A DNA stretch of 64,000 nucleotides from Epiperipatus broadwayi (lineage: Eukaryota; Onychophora; Udeonychophora; Euonychophora; Peripatidae). Below are positions 24,136 to 35,529 of this stretch, in pieces (within the stretch, counting starts at the first letter, position 1; every line of letters starts with the position of its first letter). The DNA is taken from the NCBI GenBank assembly GCA_028023455.1, contig JAQFVV010007229.1, positions 1 through 64,000 on the forward strand, read 5' to 3'. The translations under genes were made by a program, and so were the position numbers. The notes beneath the pieces were generated by a model that did not search any database, was not told the DNA's origin, and was given only the letters and a program-made list of their open reading frames with translations.

Positions 24136-24181
24136 TCTTCAGACCAACTGGTTTCAAGCTTATGGCTCACATCAGTGAAGA
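24136..24181 (-). ncRNA. Hammerhead ribozyme-like motif, HHR-B copy 1
   Basis: The minus strand has stem I TCTTCA/TGAAGA (perfect), core CTGATGT (A9 replaced by U), stem II GAGC/GCTT around CATAA, intact GAAA, stem III ACC/GGT with loop AGTT, and cleavage triplet GTC. The three helices are excellent. The A9 change is the single core defect. Confidence 0.7.
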
Positions 24182-24324
24182 GCTAGAATATTTGGACACT
24201 AGATCTAAAATATCAATTCAAAACTCAGCACTTATTTCATATGTAATATTTAAGTAGAAACTCTGAAATTTTCGGACATGAAAATGTCTTTAAATCCAGC
24301 TATCTAACTTAAATAGCTATAATG

Positions 24325-24824
24325 CAGTGGTCTTCAACCTTTTCACACCTGCAGACCAGTAAAAATAAGAATAAGGTTTTGCGGACCAGCAAAAATAAGG
24401 ATAAGGTTTCATGGACCAGCAGAAGTCTATAGATAAATTTTCTTAAAGATGTAAACAGCTTAGCCTTAGATGAAGTTATATATATATATGGAGTATAATA
24501 AAAAACTTTTTTTTTTTTTAAATTTTGAATTTTTTTAGAAAAGTAATAAAAAATTTAATTCTATCTCCCCCCCCCCCATAAACATCTGTGATAACTAGAA
24601 AAACAAATTAATTTATGTATGATTGATTAGATTTTGTTCTGTTTCTTTTTTTTTAATCAGGTAAAAGTGTGATGAAAAAAAATAAATAAAAATTGTTTAT
24701 ATTAATTAAAAGTTTAAAATCTTATTATTTTGTTATTAAAAACTTTCTTGACAGTCTAGCGTGGACCAGCAAAAAACTTCCACAGCCCGGCACCGGGCCG
24801 TGGACCGGTGGTTGAAGACCACTG
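24325..24824. mobile_element. Non-autonomous hAT element (500 bp)
   Basis: The first 15 bp, CAGTGGTCTTCAACC, are repeated exactly in inverse orientation at the other end. The flanks carry an 8-bp target duplication with one mismatch (CTATAATG at 24317-24324, CTATAAGG at 24825-24832), the hAT hallmark. Three tandem units of about 31 bp containing GGACCAG lie inside the left end. The right end has a GC-rich hairpin CCCGGCACCGGG. No transposase frame is present. It inserted into an HHR-B unit and is therefore younger than it. Confidence 0.9.
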
Positions 24825-25164
24825 CTATAAGGGACTGCACTTATTAATTAAGAGCTTGTTTGAGCTATTGGTACCCTCTCTGTATTGCATTTTTGTAAAT
24901 ACAAGCTTATAAAAGTTATGTCACATTATATATGACTTGTTTTTGATTATTATAATTTTACCTTTAAGGCTTTGGCTATGCTGAGGCTATAAAAATATGG
25001 TAGATCTGAATTTAGTTCAGTCCCATTATCTATTTAAGTTTGATAGCTGGATTTAAAGACATTTTTATGTCTGAAAATTTCAGAGTTTCTACTTAAATAT
25101 TAGGTATGAAATAAGTGCTGGGTTTTGAGTTGATATTTTAGATCTAGGGTCTGAATATTCTAGC

Positions 25165-25210
25165 TCTCCACTGACATGAGGCATAAGCTCAAAACCAGTT
25201 GGTCTAGAGA
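25165..25210 (+). ncRNA. Decayed hammerhead motif, HHR-B copy 2
   Basis: Stem I TCTCCA/TAGAGA has one mismatch. The core reads CTGACAT, GAAA reads AAAA, and stem III ACC/GGT with loop AGTT and the GTC triplet persist. Two or more core changes make it inactive. Confidence 0.6.
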
Positions 25211-25324
25211 TTGGAGTGTTCTGGATAGAGATTTTAAATATTTTCTCATACTGCACTTATTAATTAAGAGCTTGTTTGAGCTATTGGTATGCTCTCTGTA
25301 TTACATTATCTATAAGATAGGTAT

Positions 25325-25965
25325 AACTGGTGATAGACATTATATTTTATTTGTATTATGATATAAAACTGTTTTAAAAGACTTTATATTTATAACATCC
25401 TAAACTATTTTTTATTGAAATATCAGCAAATCACAATTTCAGTTTTATTATTTGTTCGTCTAACTTTTCAATAAAATTATTTCCACATTATAGGATAAAA
25501 TTTCTTCTGTTTGTGTTTTTTGGCAAATATTTAAACATTACAGTATTGTACAAATTTATAATTTAGTAAATGTGGATATTAAGCTGAAAGACCATTACAT
25601 AAAAAATACAAAAAAAAAAAAAAAAAATTATTTGTAGCACTTACTGACGCTTTTCATCACAAATCTTAAAGCAAAATTTCATAATAGCAATAGCATATGT
25701 TAAATATGGCTTCAATCATTTGAATAAAATATATTCATCATTCATAACTCAGAAACTAGTAAATGTGAAAAGTTTCATTTAGGGAGAATTTATTTTCCAA
25801 TTGACTATAGTGTGAAATACAATTTAATTTCTATGGATTTTTTATTCTTATTTAAAATTTATGACAATAATTATAATATGCCTTGAATAAAAACCTTTTA
25901 TTAATTGTTATTTAGGAAAAGTACTAGTATATATATACTAATATATATATATATATAAAATAATC
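25325..25965. other. AT-rich non-coding DNA
   Basis: An A-run lies at about 25610-25627. No gene seen. Confidence 0.6.
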
Positions 25966-26024
25966 GTAATATATCAACATATTCTTTTAAATTCATATAA
26001 ATAAAGATACAATAAAAGATAAAT

Positions 26025-26077
26025 GGCCCCCAAGATGCATTTTGTCCTGAACCAGCACTTATCATTTGGTCCAGGTC
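26025..26077 (-). ncRNA. Decayed hammerhead motif, HHR-C copy 3
   Basis: Stem I CCAA/TTGG plus an outer helix persists. Stem II GTGCTG/CAGGAC has one mismatch. Stem III with the cleavage triplet reads ATGCATC, consistent with an AUC cleavage site. The core is ATGATAA and AAAA in place of CTGATGA and GAAA, so it is inactive. Confidence 0.55.
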
Positions 26078-26444
26078 ACAATCTTTCATATATATCTCTA
26101 TTATATAAAAAAGATTTATCTATATTGAATAATTACATTTTGAATTACAAGGGTCAAATTAACTCGCCCCACATCTTTAATACCATCCACTTTAGGTAAA
26201 TAGAGTAATGATTATTATTAATCATTTACTAAACTAGAGATCGTCTCTAGCACAGATAAAAACTTTAAAACTCACTTAAAGTTTAATATATCTGACTTTT
26301 TAAAATTAAAGCACAAATACACATGGAATTATTCACATTTTTCTTTCCCATGTGTAATATCTTTATAAATATATTAAATAACCTCAATACTTCCACATAT
26401 TCTTTTAAATTCATATAAATAAAAATGCAATAAAAGACAAATAA

Positions 26445-26494
26445 TTCCCAAAATACATTTTGCGTTGAATCAGCACTCATTAGTTGGCACAGAG
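26445..26494 (-). ncRNA. Decayed hammerhead motif, HHR-C copy 4
   Basis: The core is CTAATGA (G5 changed). Stem II GTGCTG/CAACGC is damaged, AAAA stands for GAAA, and stem I keeps CCAA/TTGG. Inactive, but it helps to define the family consensus. Confidence 0.55.
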
Positions 26495-26569
26495 CAATCT
26501 TTCATATACTGTATATCTCTATTATACAAATAATTCATTTATTTGAGGTTTTATTCCTTTTTATTTTAT

Positions 26570-28900
26570 TTGATGCTGAATTACTGAGTGTATTTTTTAC
26601 TTTAGTAACAATGACAAATAAGTATAAAATGAAGATCTTAATTAAATGTCATATTTGACCCAAAACATTACTTATTTCAAAGTAGCAAAATCCTATTTAT
26701 TACATTATTTTAATTATGATACTCCTCATATACAATCCAACATTCAATATTTATAATCAAAGATTTATTCCATTGTGTCAATCACAATTCAAGCATATCA
26801 TATACAGCTATGATATTCTCATTATTTCAAGATTATAATTAGCCTTTTTCCACCTTGGTAAACACATAACAGTACAGTGATATTGTAACTTTATCAAATA
26901 TATCTACTTTAAGATCTTAAAATATTTAAAAGTTTACATAATAACAAATAATTTCAGACATACATAGATGTGAAATTCTTGCCCAATTTAAATATTTACT
27001 AAATTATTTGATATCTTATAAAGATTTTTTTCAATCTGTGTTTTCAATTTCTTTGTTCATTTGCATATCTATTGTGCACATGCTCAAATGTAGTCCTATG
27101 TCGAGTGAGTGCAAGCCAATTAATACGAATAGCGCGTGACTGAATGTTCTGTTTCTCTTCCACATGATTAAATATATATCATTAATAAAAATTAAGACTA
27201 TTATTTCTAAATGTATATATTAAATTTAGATGTGTTTAAATATTTAAATTTATTTATTTATTTATGCTTAGAAAATTAAAACTTGATTGATTTTCTAAAG
27301 AAGTATTTAGTATAAACTATTTCATTAGAGTAAAACTATTTAAATTTAATTTTGTCTGCTAAAATAACTTTCATTAAAACTTTTGTCTTTTAAGCTTAAA
27401 AAAGACAGGTCCGACTTTTACTACACTTTCAAACTGAAATTTCCTATTCAAATTACTTTTAATTCATTACCATTTTTGATTGTTATAGCATAATTAGGAT
27501 AATCAAACATATTTATCTGCCTTTGGTCGCTAGCAAAACCCAAATCTGGATCAATTATTTAATATAAATAAATTTCATATTTATTTTAAAATTTTATTGA
27601 AAATTTCAAACATATATATTTCTTTAAATTTTTATTTGCCCCAAAGCCTTAATAATTATATTTAAATAATAAAATAATTAAAATATACATGTTATAAAGC
27701 TAAACAGATAAACCAATATATTAAATATGCAAATATAGATTAAAAAATTATCTTAGAATCAAAATTAAATGATTGGCAAAAGTTAAGACAAGAACTCGTA
27801 TTTGTACATAATTACTGAAGCTTTGATAATCCCAGATAAAAACCTATAATTTTAATGTGGGCCTCTTCTTGATTTTAATGGATTTTGCAGATTGCTGATG
27901 GATTCTCATATAAATATAAAAGGTATTTGCCTTTAGGTTGGAAACACTTTTTTTCTATATAAATTTTCAAAAGTTTGAATAAATATTACTTCCATTAGTC
28001 ATTTCCACAGTGATATAAAACTTGGATTGGAGATCTTTGATTACTTTTAGCCAGTCATTATTCAATTTGCTTTAATAATAATTATCTAAAATATGGAAAT
28101 TTTAAAATTCTTTCTGCAAACACTTTTAACTTCAAACTCATTTCTTTTAACTCTGAATGGAGTCAAAATTTACTCTGAACTAAAGCGGATTCGACCCATC
28201 TTTTATATACCATGGGCTTTTAATTTTATTTTATTTTTAATAAACTTTCAGAATAAAAGCTTGATATTTTATATATATATATAGCATTTCTTAATACTAT
28301 TTTATTACTAGTATCCATTTATCTATAGATAGATTTATATTACTATTAATCAATACTTAAAGATAGTAATATTAATCAAACCCCAAACAACCATATTCAG
28401 TTTTATTTAACCCATTAACAACTGTGGTGGTAGCCAAATTATTTTAATTATCGTGTAATTTTTTTTATCAATATCCACATCCCAGAAGAAGCTAAATATA
28501 ACTATCAAAACTTTTAGATTCCTATTTTTTTAAATTTAAAATTAGAATTATTTATTGGATTTAAAATGATTTCTAAAACTGCAAAAGTTTTATTTTACAT
28601 GGAAATAGAATATATATGAAATTTTTTAGAACAGAAAATTTATGCATACACATATTTTTATTTACACAACATTCTGTACTGATAAATGCAAATACTGCTA
28701 AAATGATAGTTATGACATATAAATTGAATGATAATAAATTAAAAATATTAAGTTTATGATGCTATCATTTTTTTAAAATTATCCTCAAATCTCTATTTGA
28801 AATATTTTCAATCAATACTAATCAACAATTCTATTAATTTATTCTGAATATATTTCCATCACTATATTAATGTTACTGATAAGTTTATCTCAATACATAA
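26570..28900. other. AT-rich non-coding DNA
   Basis: No supported gene. A slightly CpG-containing patch near 27090-27145 (with GCGCGTGAC) stands out from its surroundings but has no further recognisable structure. Confidence 0.55.
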
Positions 28901-30405
28901 ATACATATACTGCCAGCCAAGGCAGCAGTTGGTGGTCAAAGATGGAGGGTGCTAAGAATTCCATGATTTGAACCTGAGCTGTCATTTGATGATGACCTTT
29001 TATTTAGATACATACAACTGAAAATCACTTTCAAGTGAATGAAGATTGCAAAAATTGGAAGAACTGTCTCACATTAAATGGGATATTATTGGACTTTGTG
29101 AAGTTAGAAGAAAAGGTGAAGAGACAATTAAGTTAAAAAGTGGATATGCATTTTACTACAAAGGCACAAATATTGGAAGTACAAGTGCAGTACAAGTCAT
29201 TATAAATAAAAAGTGAAAGAACAACATTGTGGAGATTAATGGTGTATCAGACAAAGTGGCAAGATTAATTATTCAACTTAACAGCAAATACAAAATGCAG
29301 ATAATTCATATTTATGCCCCAACACATTGTCATAGTAATAAAGTAGTAGAGGAATTGCTTTTGATCAAATCAAACAACATTTTAAAATTATTATGGGAGA
29401 CTTTAATGCTAGAATGGGTAAATAATTGAAAGATAAAAGTGCTGTAAGTAAATTTGATTATAGTAATAGAAATGGGAGAAGACATAGATTTATGGAATTT
29501 GCAGAAAAAGACACACTATATATATATTATGAATTCTTTTTTTTTTTTAAGAAAAATGTTAAAAGGAAATGAACATGGAAAGATCCTACAACAGAAGTGG
29601 ATTATATTTTCACTAACAAAAATATATATTTTAAGATTGTAATGTTCTTTATAAATTCAACATAGAAAGTGATCATTGATTAATGAGATGTAAGATTCAT
29701 GTTAATGCAAAACTAGAGAGACAAAAGTTATTAAGAAAACCAATATTCACAGTTGATATTCCTAATCTTGAGAAAAATTCTAATGAATTTAAATTATAAT
29801 TTGCAAAGTGGTTCCAAGTATTAGTAGATTTTGAATAAGATTCAAATTTAAATGAAATTAATAAGAAAATAACTGATATATTTTTAAAAACTGCAACAAA
29901 AATGAACTGGTAGAAAAAAGCATCAATTGATCAATAAAATTTCTACTGAGACTAGAGAATTTATGAAGAAAAGAAGGAATATGAATATATATAAAAATGA
30001 TGCATTAAGAAGGATTGAATATCTAGAATTTTGCAAAATAGTATGAAAAAGATTTGACAATGATAGAAAAAATATAATTCAACTAGCAAAGAAAGCTATA
30101 GAAGAAAATAAAAGTCTCAAGATTGTAAAACAACATTATGGTATTGGTAGAAAACATATCTGTAATAAAAAAAAAAAGATGGAAATATTATTAAAAATAG
30201 AAATGACATCATAAAATGTGCAGAAGAGTTCTATCAAGAATTATACATTAATAAAGAACAAGTACCTCCTACAACTATTATATCTTCTGAATTATCTACA
30301 ATTTTAAATGAAGAAGTGAGACATGCAATTAAATTTATGAAGAAGAGAAAAGTTCCAAGTAATGATAGAATTATAATTGATATTTTAAAAGAAGTAGGTG
30401 AAGAA

Positions 30406-30436
<31 letters not shown>

Positions 30437-30449
30437 AAAACGAAGATTG

Positions 30450-30485
<36 letters not shown>

Positions 30486-31880
30486 CAAAATTATATACCA
30501 AATGTCTAAATGATAAAGATGTACCAGATGATTAGAAGAATGAAGTATTAAATATTAATATTCAAAAAAGGTGATAAAGAAGATATTAAAAATTACAGAC
30601 CTATCAGTCTTTTATTAGTCATAAACAAAATTTTTACTAAGATAATTACAACTGTCTACAGAGAACTTTGGATTTTAACCAACCATCCAACCAAAAAAAA
30701 AAAAAAACAAGCTGGATTTAAAAATGGGTTTAGTACAGTGAATCATATTAAAGTATTGAGAGATTGGTTATAGAAAGAAACAATAAATATGAGTTGCCAT
30801 TATGCTTTAGATTTGTAGATTATGAAAAGGCATTTAATTGCATAAGCATTTCTTCAGTAATTAAAGCATTGAATTATCAATGTATAAACCCAGATATTGC
30901 CATATTCTGAAGAATATTTATAAAAATGCTACAGCAATAATTAGATTACATAATGACACTAGGAAGGTTAACATTAAAAAGGGTGTAAGATATGGTGACT
31001 CCATATCTCCAAAACCTTTTACAGCAGAGCTTGAAAAAATATTTTGTGGATTAAAATGGGAAGCTAAAGAAGCAAAAGTAAATGGAGATTATTTAAGTCA
31101 CTTATATTTTGCAGATGATGTAATTGTTTTTGCAAATAACCCTTTAGAGCTTCAGTAAATATTGCAAGAGTTATCAGATGAAAGTAAAAAAGTAGGACTA
31201 TAAGTAAACTTTAAAAAGACTAAAGTAATATTCAATGGATTTTCTCAAAAGATAAAAATAAAGATTGATAATGATGAGTTTGAAGAAGTTAACAACTACA
31301 AATATCTTGGTCAGATTATTAATACATATGGAAATATAATTGATGAAATTAATCATAAAATTAAATTTGATTGTAGTACTTTTGGTAGAAATACCTTAAT
31401 ATTAAAAGGAAGTATGCCTATGTGTCTGAAAAGGAAGGTTTTTAATAAATGTGTTTTACCAGTTTTTACTTATCGATATGAGATTTGGACACTTAACAGA
31501 AGAGCAATATAAGATTTCAGACCACTGAAAGAAGTATGGAGAGATGCATATTAGGAATAACAAGAAGAAATTGAAATTGCAATACATGGTTAAGAGAACA
31601 AACAAGTGTTACTGACATCATTGAAAGAATTAAGAGACTGAAGTGGAGTTAAGCTGGACATATTACTAAAAGAGATGATAATAGATGGATAGTTGAAATC
31701 TTAAATGGAATCCCAAGAGATTGTAAAAGACACAGAAAATGACCATGTGATGTTAGTGGAAGAAATAAGGAAACATGCAGGGGTGATGTGGAAAAGACAG
31801 GCTAAAGATTGGAGAAAATCGATTGAACTTGGAGAGATCATTATCCTGTAATGGATTGATAGTGGTTGACAGTGATGATG
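28900..31880 (+). pseudogene. RTE-type LINE, near full length, decayed
   Basis: The order of domains is readable across three frames. The apurinic endonuclease runs from about 28995 (TYN, WDIIGLCEVRRKGEE) through IHIYAPT near 29310 and MGDFNARMG near 29400 to a degraded DYIF segment near 29605. The RT region starts with NEEVRHAIKFMKK at about 30310. FVDYEKAFN follows near 30810, GVRYGDSISPKPFT near 30985 and YFADD (catalytic pair present) near 31110. A thumb segment with NNYKYLGQIIN is at about 31290, and the usual basic C-terminal tail ends near 31850. TGATGATGAT repeats follow, as RTE tails often show. Many stops and shifts make it dead. Two TA tracts joined by a palindrome (30407-30488) interrupt the RT. 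Confidence 0.8.
30407..30488. repeat. Double TA microsatellite with palindrome inside LINE RT
   Basis: TA runs at about 30407-30433 and 30453-30481 surround a short unique segment. TTGCCAA and TTGGCAA flank the second run, making a cruciform-prone palindrome. The TA runs have no counterpart in the other LINE copy at the equivalent place. Confidence 0.8.
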
Positions 31881-31884
31881 ATGA

Positions 31885-31975
31885 TTATAAATACAAGTAT
31901 AATATATACATTTAATCTAGATGTAATTACAGGGGAGCTTGAAAGTCTGAGTTCAAATTCCCTCTAATTATATAC
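31885..31975 (+). repeat. HHR-C 3' module with B box, directly after the LINE
   Basis: GAGCTTGAAAGTCTGAG followed by the B-box-like GTTCAAATTCC matches the tRNA-like half of HHR-C at 3600-3745 and 3880-3950. The hammerhead half is missing. It starts within about 20 bp of the LINE tail. Confidence 0.55.
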
Positions 31976-31984
31976 ATCAAGAAC

Positions 31985-32755
31985 AATACAGTAGTTAAAC
32001 TATTGCACCTACTTCAAGTGATGTGATATTTAATATTTCACAAAGTATTATAATTTGGATAGAAATTGTTTCCACTTTTATGTTTTTACAAGTCAAACAA
32101 TTTGCAATTTTGATATATAAAATTTGCTAAGGCTTTAAATTTAAAGGTTATTAAACTTAATATTACAGTACAATTGGAAAATACATGATATATTTTGCAA
32201 TTTTTGAAAAAGCGAAGTTCGCATTTAATAAGTTTTTAAACTTGTTCTGTCATTTCTTAAATAATCAATATTTTTTAATGTTATTGAAATCCATTTAATT
32301 TTAATATATGTAAATCAAATAAAAATAGCCATTATTGATTATAATAATAATAATAATAAATAAAACTATTAGATATTAATGGTAAATATTAATAATAACA
32401 ATTATAAAAATTCAGAATCACTTTGTTACTTTCCTAATCATTCTTAACTTCTAAAAGTTTAAATTTTTTGAAACTAAACATTATTATGGAATTAGCAATA
32501 GAAAAAAAAATGTCTAAATATATATCTAAATTGAACTTTCATATTTGAAGTGAAGATCCAGATGTTTCAAGCTTCTAATTAATCTCAACAATGAAGGTTG
32601 ATTTATGAAATACATGTGGGAAGATAATCTTCTACTTTTACATTGGTGGATACATATGTTATAATAGATTTTCAAATAAAATCAATGAATCAGCTTTAAT
32701 TTTTTGCATATTTTTCATAGATTTTTAATTTATTAAATTGTTACATTTTTATTTA
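31985..32755. other. AT-rich non-coding DNA
   Basis: An ATA/ATAAT tract lies near 32338-32400. No gene seen. Confidence 0.6.
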
Positions 32756-32764
32756 CCATTGTCA

Positions 32765-33060
32765 AACTCACTCCACTCACAACTCTGATACCATCCACCT
32801 CAGATAAATACAATAATGATTATTACTAATCATTTTCTAAACTAGAGATTATCTTTAGCACAGATACTTTAAACCTCAGTTAAAGATTAATATATCTGAT
32901 TTTTTAATAAACAACACAAATAAAGTAATTATATCCATAGAAACAGAAATAACATTTATTTTTTAATGTTTCCAGAAAACTAATCCTAATTGTAAACAAG
33001 TTTTCTCTATTAACCTATACAATAGCTCATTTGATTGAGGTTTTATTGAAGTAAAATGGG
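32765..33060 (+). repeat. Dispersed repeat copy shared with 26150-26560
   Basis: 32765-32930 matches 26150-26320 in the same orientation; blocks such as ATACCATCCAC, TAATCATTT and TAAACTAGAGAT are shared in the same order. Further on, TTGAGGTTTTATT at about 33036 matches 26541. It probably represents the body of an HHR-C-associated element, here without the hammerhead. Confidence 0.55.
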
Positions 33061-33069
33061 GTTTCTTTT

Positions 33070-35245
33070 ATTTCAAGCCAAATATGTAATATGGATTTAA
33101 ACCCAGAAAGCTATCTATATATAGTTAGAAAATACTCCTGAAGATGATGTAATCATAAGTAGATTTAAATATAACTAAAATTATGAAAATAAAAAAAATT
33201 AAGATATTAATTAATACTGATATATGGAAAAGATACACATAATTAATAACACTGGAATAGAAGTGAAATATGATTTGCAGCATATGAAGAAGACATATAA
33301 AAATTTATTAAAAAAATTATTAATAAATTAAAATATGCATAAGAATTAAAATAGAATGAATATTTTGATTAAAAATAATGACATCAAATGAGATATCTTA
33401 AATAATAACATCTCAAAATGGAAATTAGTAGACTTTGAATACATTTTTCAATGTCCATAGAAGGTCAAGAAAGTTTCTCTTTTATGAATAGAACAAGTAA
33501 ATACTGGAACTTATTTGGTAAATTGAAACTGAATTAATGCAAAGATATGTGAAATCATCAACAGCAAGTGACGATGGCATTAAAGTATAAGAGTATTTAA
33601 TTTATTTTTGTAATTAAAATAGCAAAAAAAAAAAAAAAATAGCATCATTTAAAAGTTACTTCTTCAATGAAAAGGCTGTAAAAGTTTAATAACACTTTTT
33701 TAAATATTAGATTTTCACAAATTTTGTTAAATAAATGAATAATATATTATTAGTATCTAGTTATTTCTAAGGAAGGGGCGGGGAATTGGGGCCATCGAAA
33801 TGATTGCTATTAAGCTTCGGGGTTATTAAGACCATTATAAATTTGTTATTAGGAATGAAATAGTAATGACTTATGGGATCAGTAGTAATCTAGCCATAGC
33901 TTTAACACCTGTTGTAAAAATAAAATTACTGTCTGGAGATTTATTTCTTTGCCATAAATCATTTCCAGATCTAAAGCAAATAAATTTTATTAATTACATT
34001 ATTAATTTAGAGATTGTATAAGGGTAAACATTACATTTAACACGAATATTTTAGCTGATCAAATAGATGTACATTTTACGATGCTTATATTTTTACAGTC
34101 TAACTAATTTCATTTCAAGAAAACTAAAAATAATTAGATTTTATGTCCTTCATTATTACATTTTGTTTTTAGACAAATAAACATTAAAAGAGGAAAGAAA
34201 TCATCAAGCAATATATGAAATTAATTTCCTCTCAAGATTAAAATAAACAAATAGATGATTGATCTAAAGATTTAATTGAATTTGTGAGTTTGTTATTAAA
34301 CATGATGCTCGCGAGAGATTGAAATAAGATTAAAGACATTTAATAACTTTATTGACGGAGTAAAATTATCTTTATTTATACGGAATCAGCTGTTGTAATA
34401 ACTGGCTGTTGAAAAAAAAAAGGTTCATTCTTAATTGGATGAAGTAAACTTATCCATTTGATAGTGTTTAAGATAGAATTAAAGACTAGTTTCAAAATAA
34501 ATTGTATAGACATCAGGTAAGAGTACAACGAGTGTAGTGATAAACGGTAAATTGTTTACGTAATTAAATAAAAGAAATATTAATATTACATTTTTGGGGG
34601 ACGTAATCATACTTAGGAAACAGTTCTGTGTGTATTATAAAAAAATGAAGAAAAGACGAAAAACATTAATATATATTAGTTACAGCCTGAAATTTTAAAT
34701 TATTTTTACAAAAATAGTATACATGGGTAATCAGGCCCTGTAATTATAACGTTGCTAGTATTGCAGCATTATAATTACAGGAGTCTGATTCATAAACTGG
34801 ACTAGGATCCAATTGGCCATGCATATATCCAACCAAGCCAAAGCCTCTAATTTTTAGGATTGACAATGAAATGACATCTCGGGGAAACGAGAAAGTTGAA
34901 AAAAAGGAAGGTGATTTTTAATGTTCAGAAATAATCCTCTAAAAATGTTATTAAGTAATACATTTTGGAAAGAGACTTGAGAGTGATAATAGATATTAGA
35001 TTTATAATAGATAGGTTTATAAAGAAGGAAATCTTAATGTAACTAACGTCCTATGATTTTTTTTGCTCTTCTACACAGAAGAACAAACAATATCAATGTC
35101 CTCAGCACTTCTTCTTCTACAAAGAAAGTTATTAGATAATTTGTTTATATATATGAATAAATTTGTAATCTTATTTTAAATCTGGAGTTTTACAAAAAAT
35201 TAAATTTTAATCTAAAAATCATTCTTTAGCTAAACACAATATATA
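33070..35245. other. AT-rich non-coding DNA
   Basis: No supported gene. A stretch near 33770-33830 is briefly GC-richer (GGAAGGGGCGGGGAATTGGGG). Nothing else stands out. Confidence 0.55.
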
Positions 35246-35249
35246 TATT

Positions 35250-35525
35250 GATTAAAATTATCCAGACTCAAGCAGACTAGCCAAGAAAATAAACTCTAAA
35301 ACATTATCAGTGGTTTCACTGCTACAAGCAGACTTCTCAAATGTATAGAACCACAAAATAACAACATATTTATATTAAATCTTACTCACAATTTCACTTA
35401 CTTCCCACACACCCTTAATATTAAAAAAAACTTTTAAATAAGTTAATTGCTTCAGAATTATAAATTTTTAATAATAAAGATTCTTTAATTCTTCTTTTTA
35501 TTTAATTTCTCCCAAAGAAGACAGC
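35250..35525 (-). mobile_element. MITE copy, inverse of 47012-47323
   Basis: This sequence is the reverse complement of most of 47060-47323, including the blocks around CAGACTAGCCAAGAAAATAA and CTTCTCAAATGTA. Its distal terminal repeat is degraded. No coding capacity. Confidence 0.65.
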
Positions 35526-35529
35526 ATTA

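Larger units (their letters stand above)
24000..25320. repeat. HHR-B repeat: inverted and tandem units with nested hAT insertion
   Basis: A minus-oriented unit (about 24010-24324) faces plus-oriented material from about 24825. The unit-end sequence around ATTAAGAGCTTGTTTGAGC occurs at about 24845 and again 416 bp later, so one full plus unit is present in tandem arrangement. Hammerhead motifs lie at 24136-24181 (minus) and 25165-25210 (plus). The plus unit has an A-box-like TGGCTATGCTGAGG (24973-24986) and a B-box-like AGTTCAGTCCC (25014-25024). HHR-A and HHR-B share block order (A box, B box, AGATCTAG, hammerhead, then a GATAG.GATTTTA block), so they look distantly related. A 500-bp hAT element interrupts the minus unit. 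Confidence 0.75.
25975..26560 (-). repeat. HHR-C tandem pair, period 420 bp
   Basis: Two direct copies on the minus strand share the hammerhead and about 70 bp on either side (25975-26110 and 26390-26530). The hammerheads are 420 bp apart (26025 and 26445). The stretch between, about 26150-26320, recurs at 32765-32930. Two open frames on the minus strand (25901-26089, 26283-26480) run through both copies and look alike only because the DNA repeats. Confidence 0.7.

Noticed and set aside
32540-32600. TTGAGAT...GAAGCTTGAAAC on the minus strand, resembling HHR-B
   Set aside because: Length matches the HHR-B core, but stem II, stem III and stem I do not pair convincingly.
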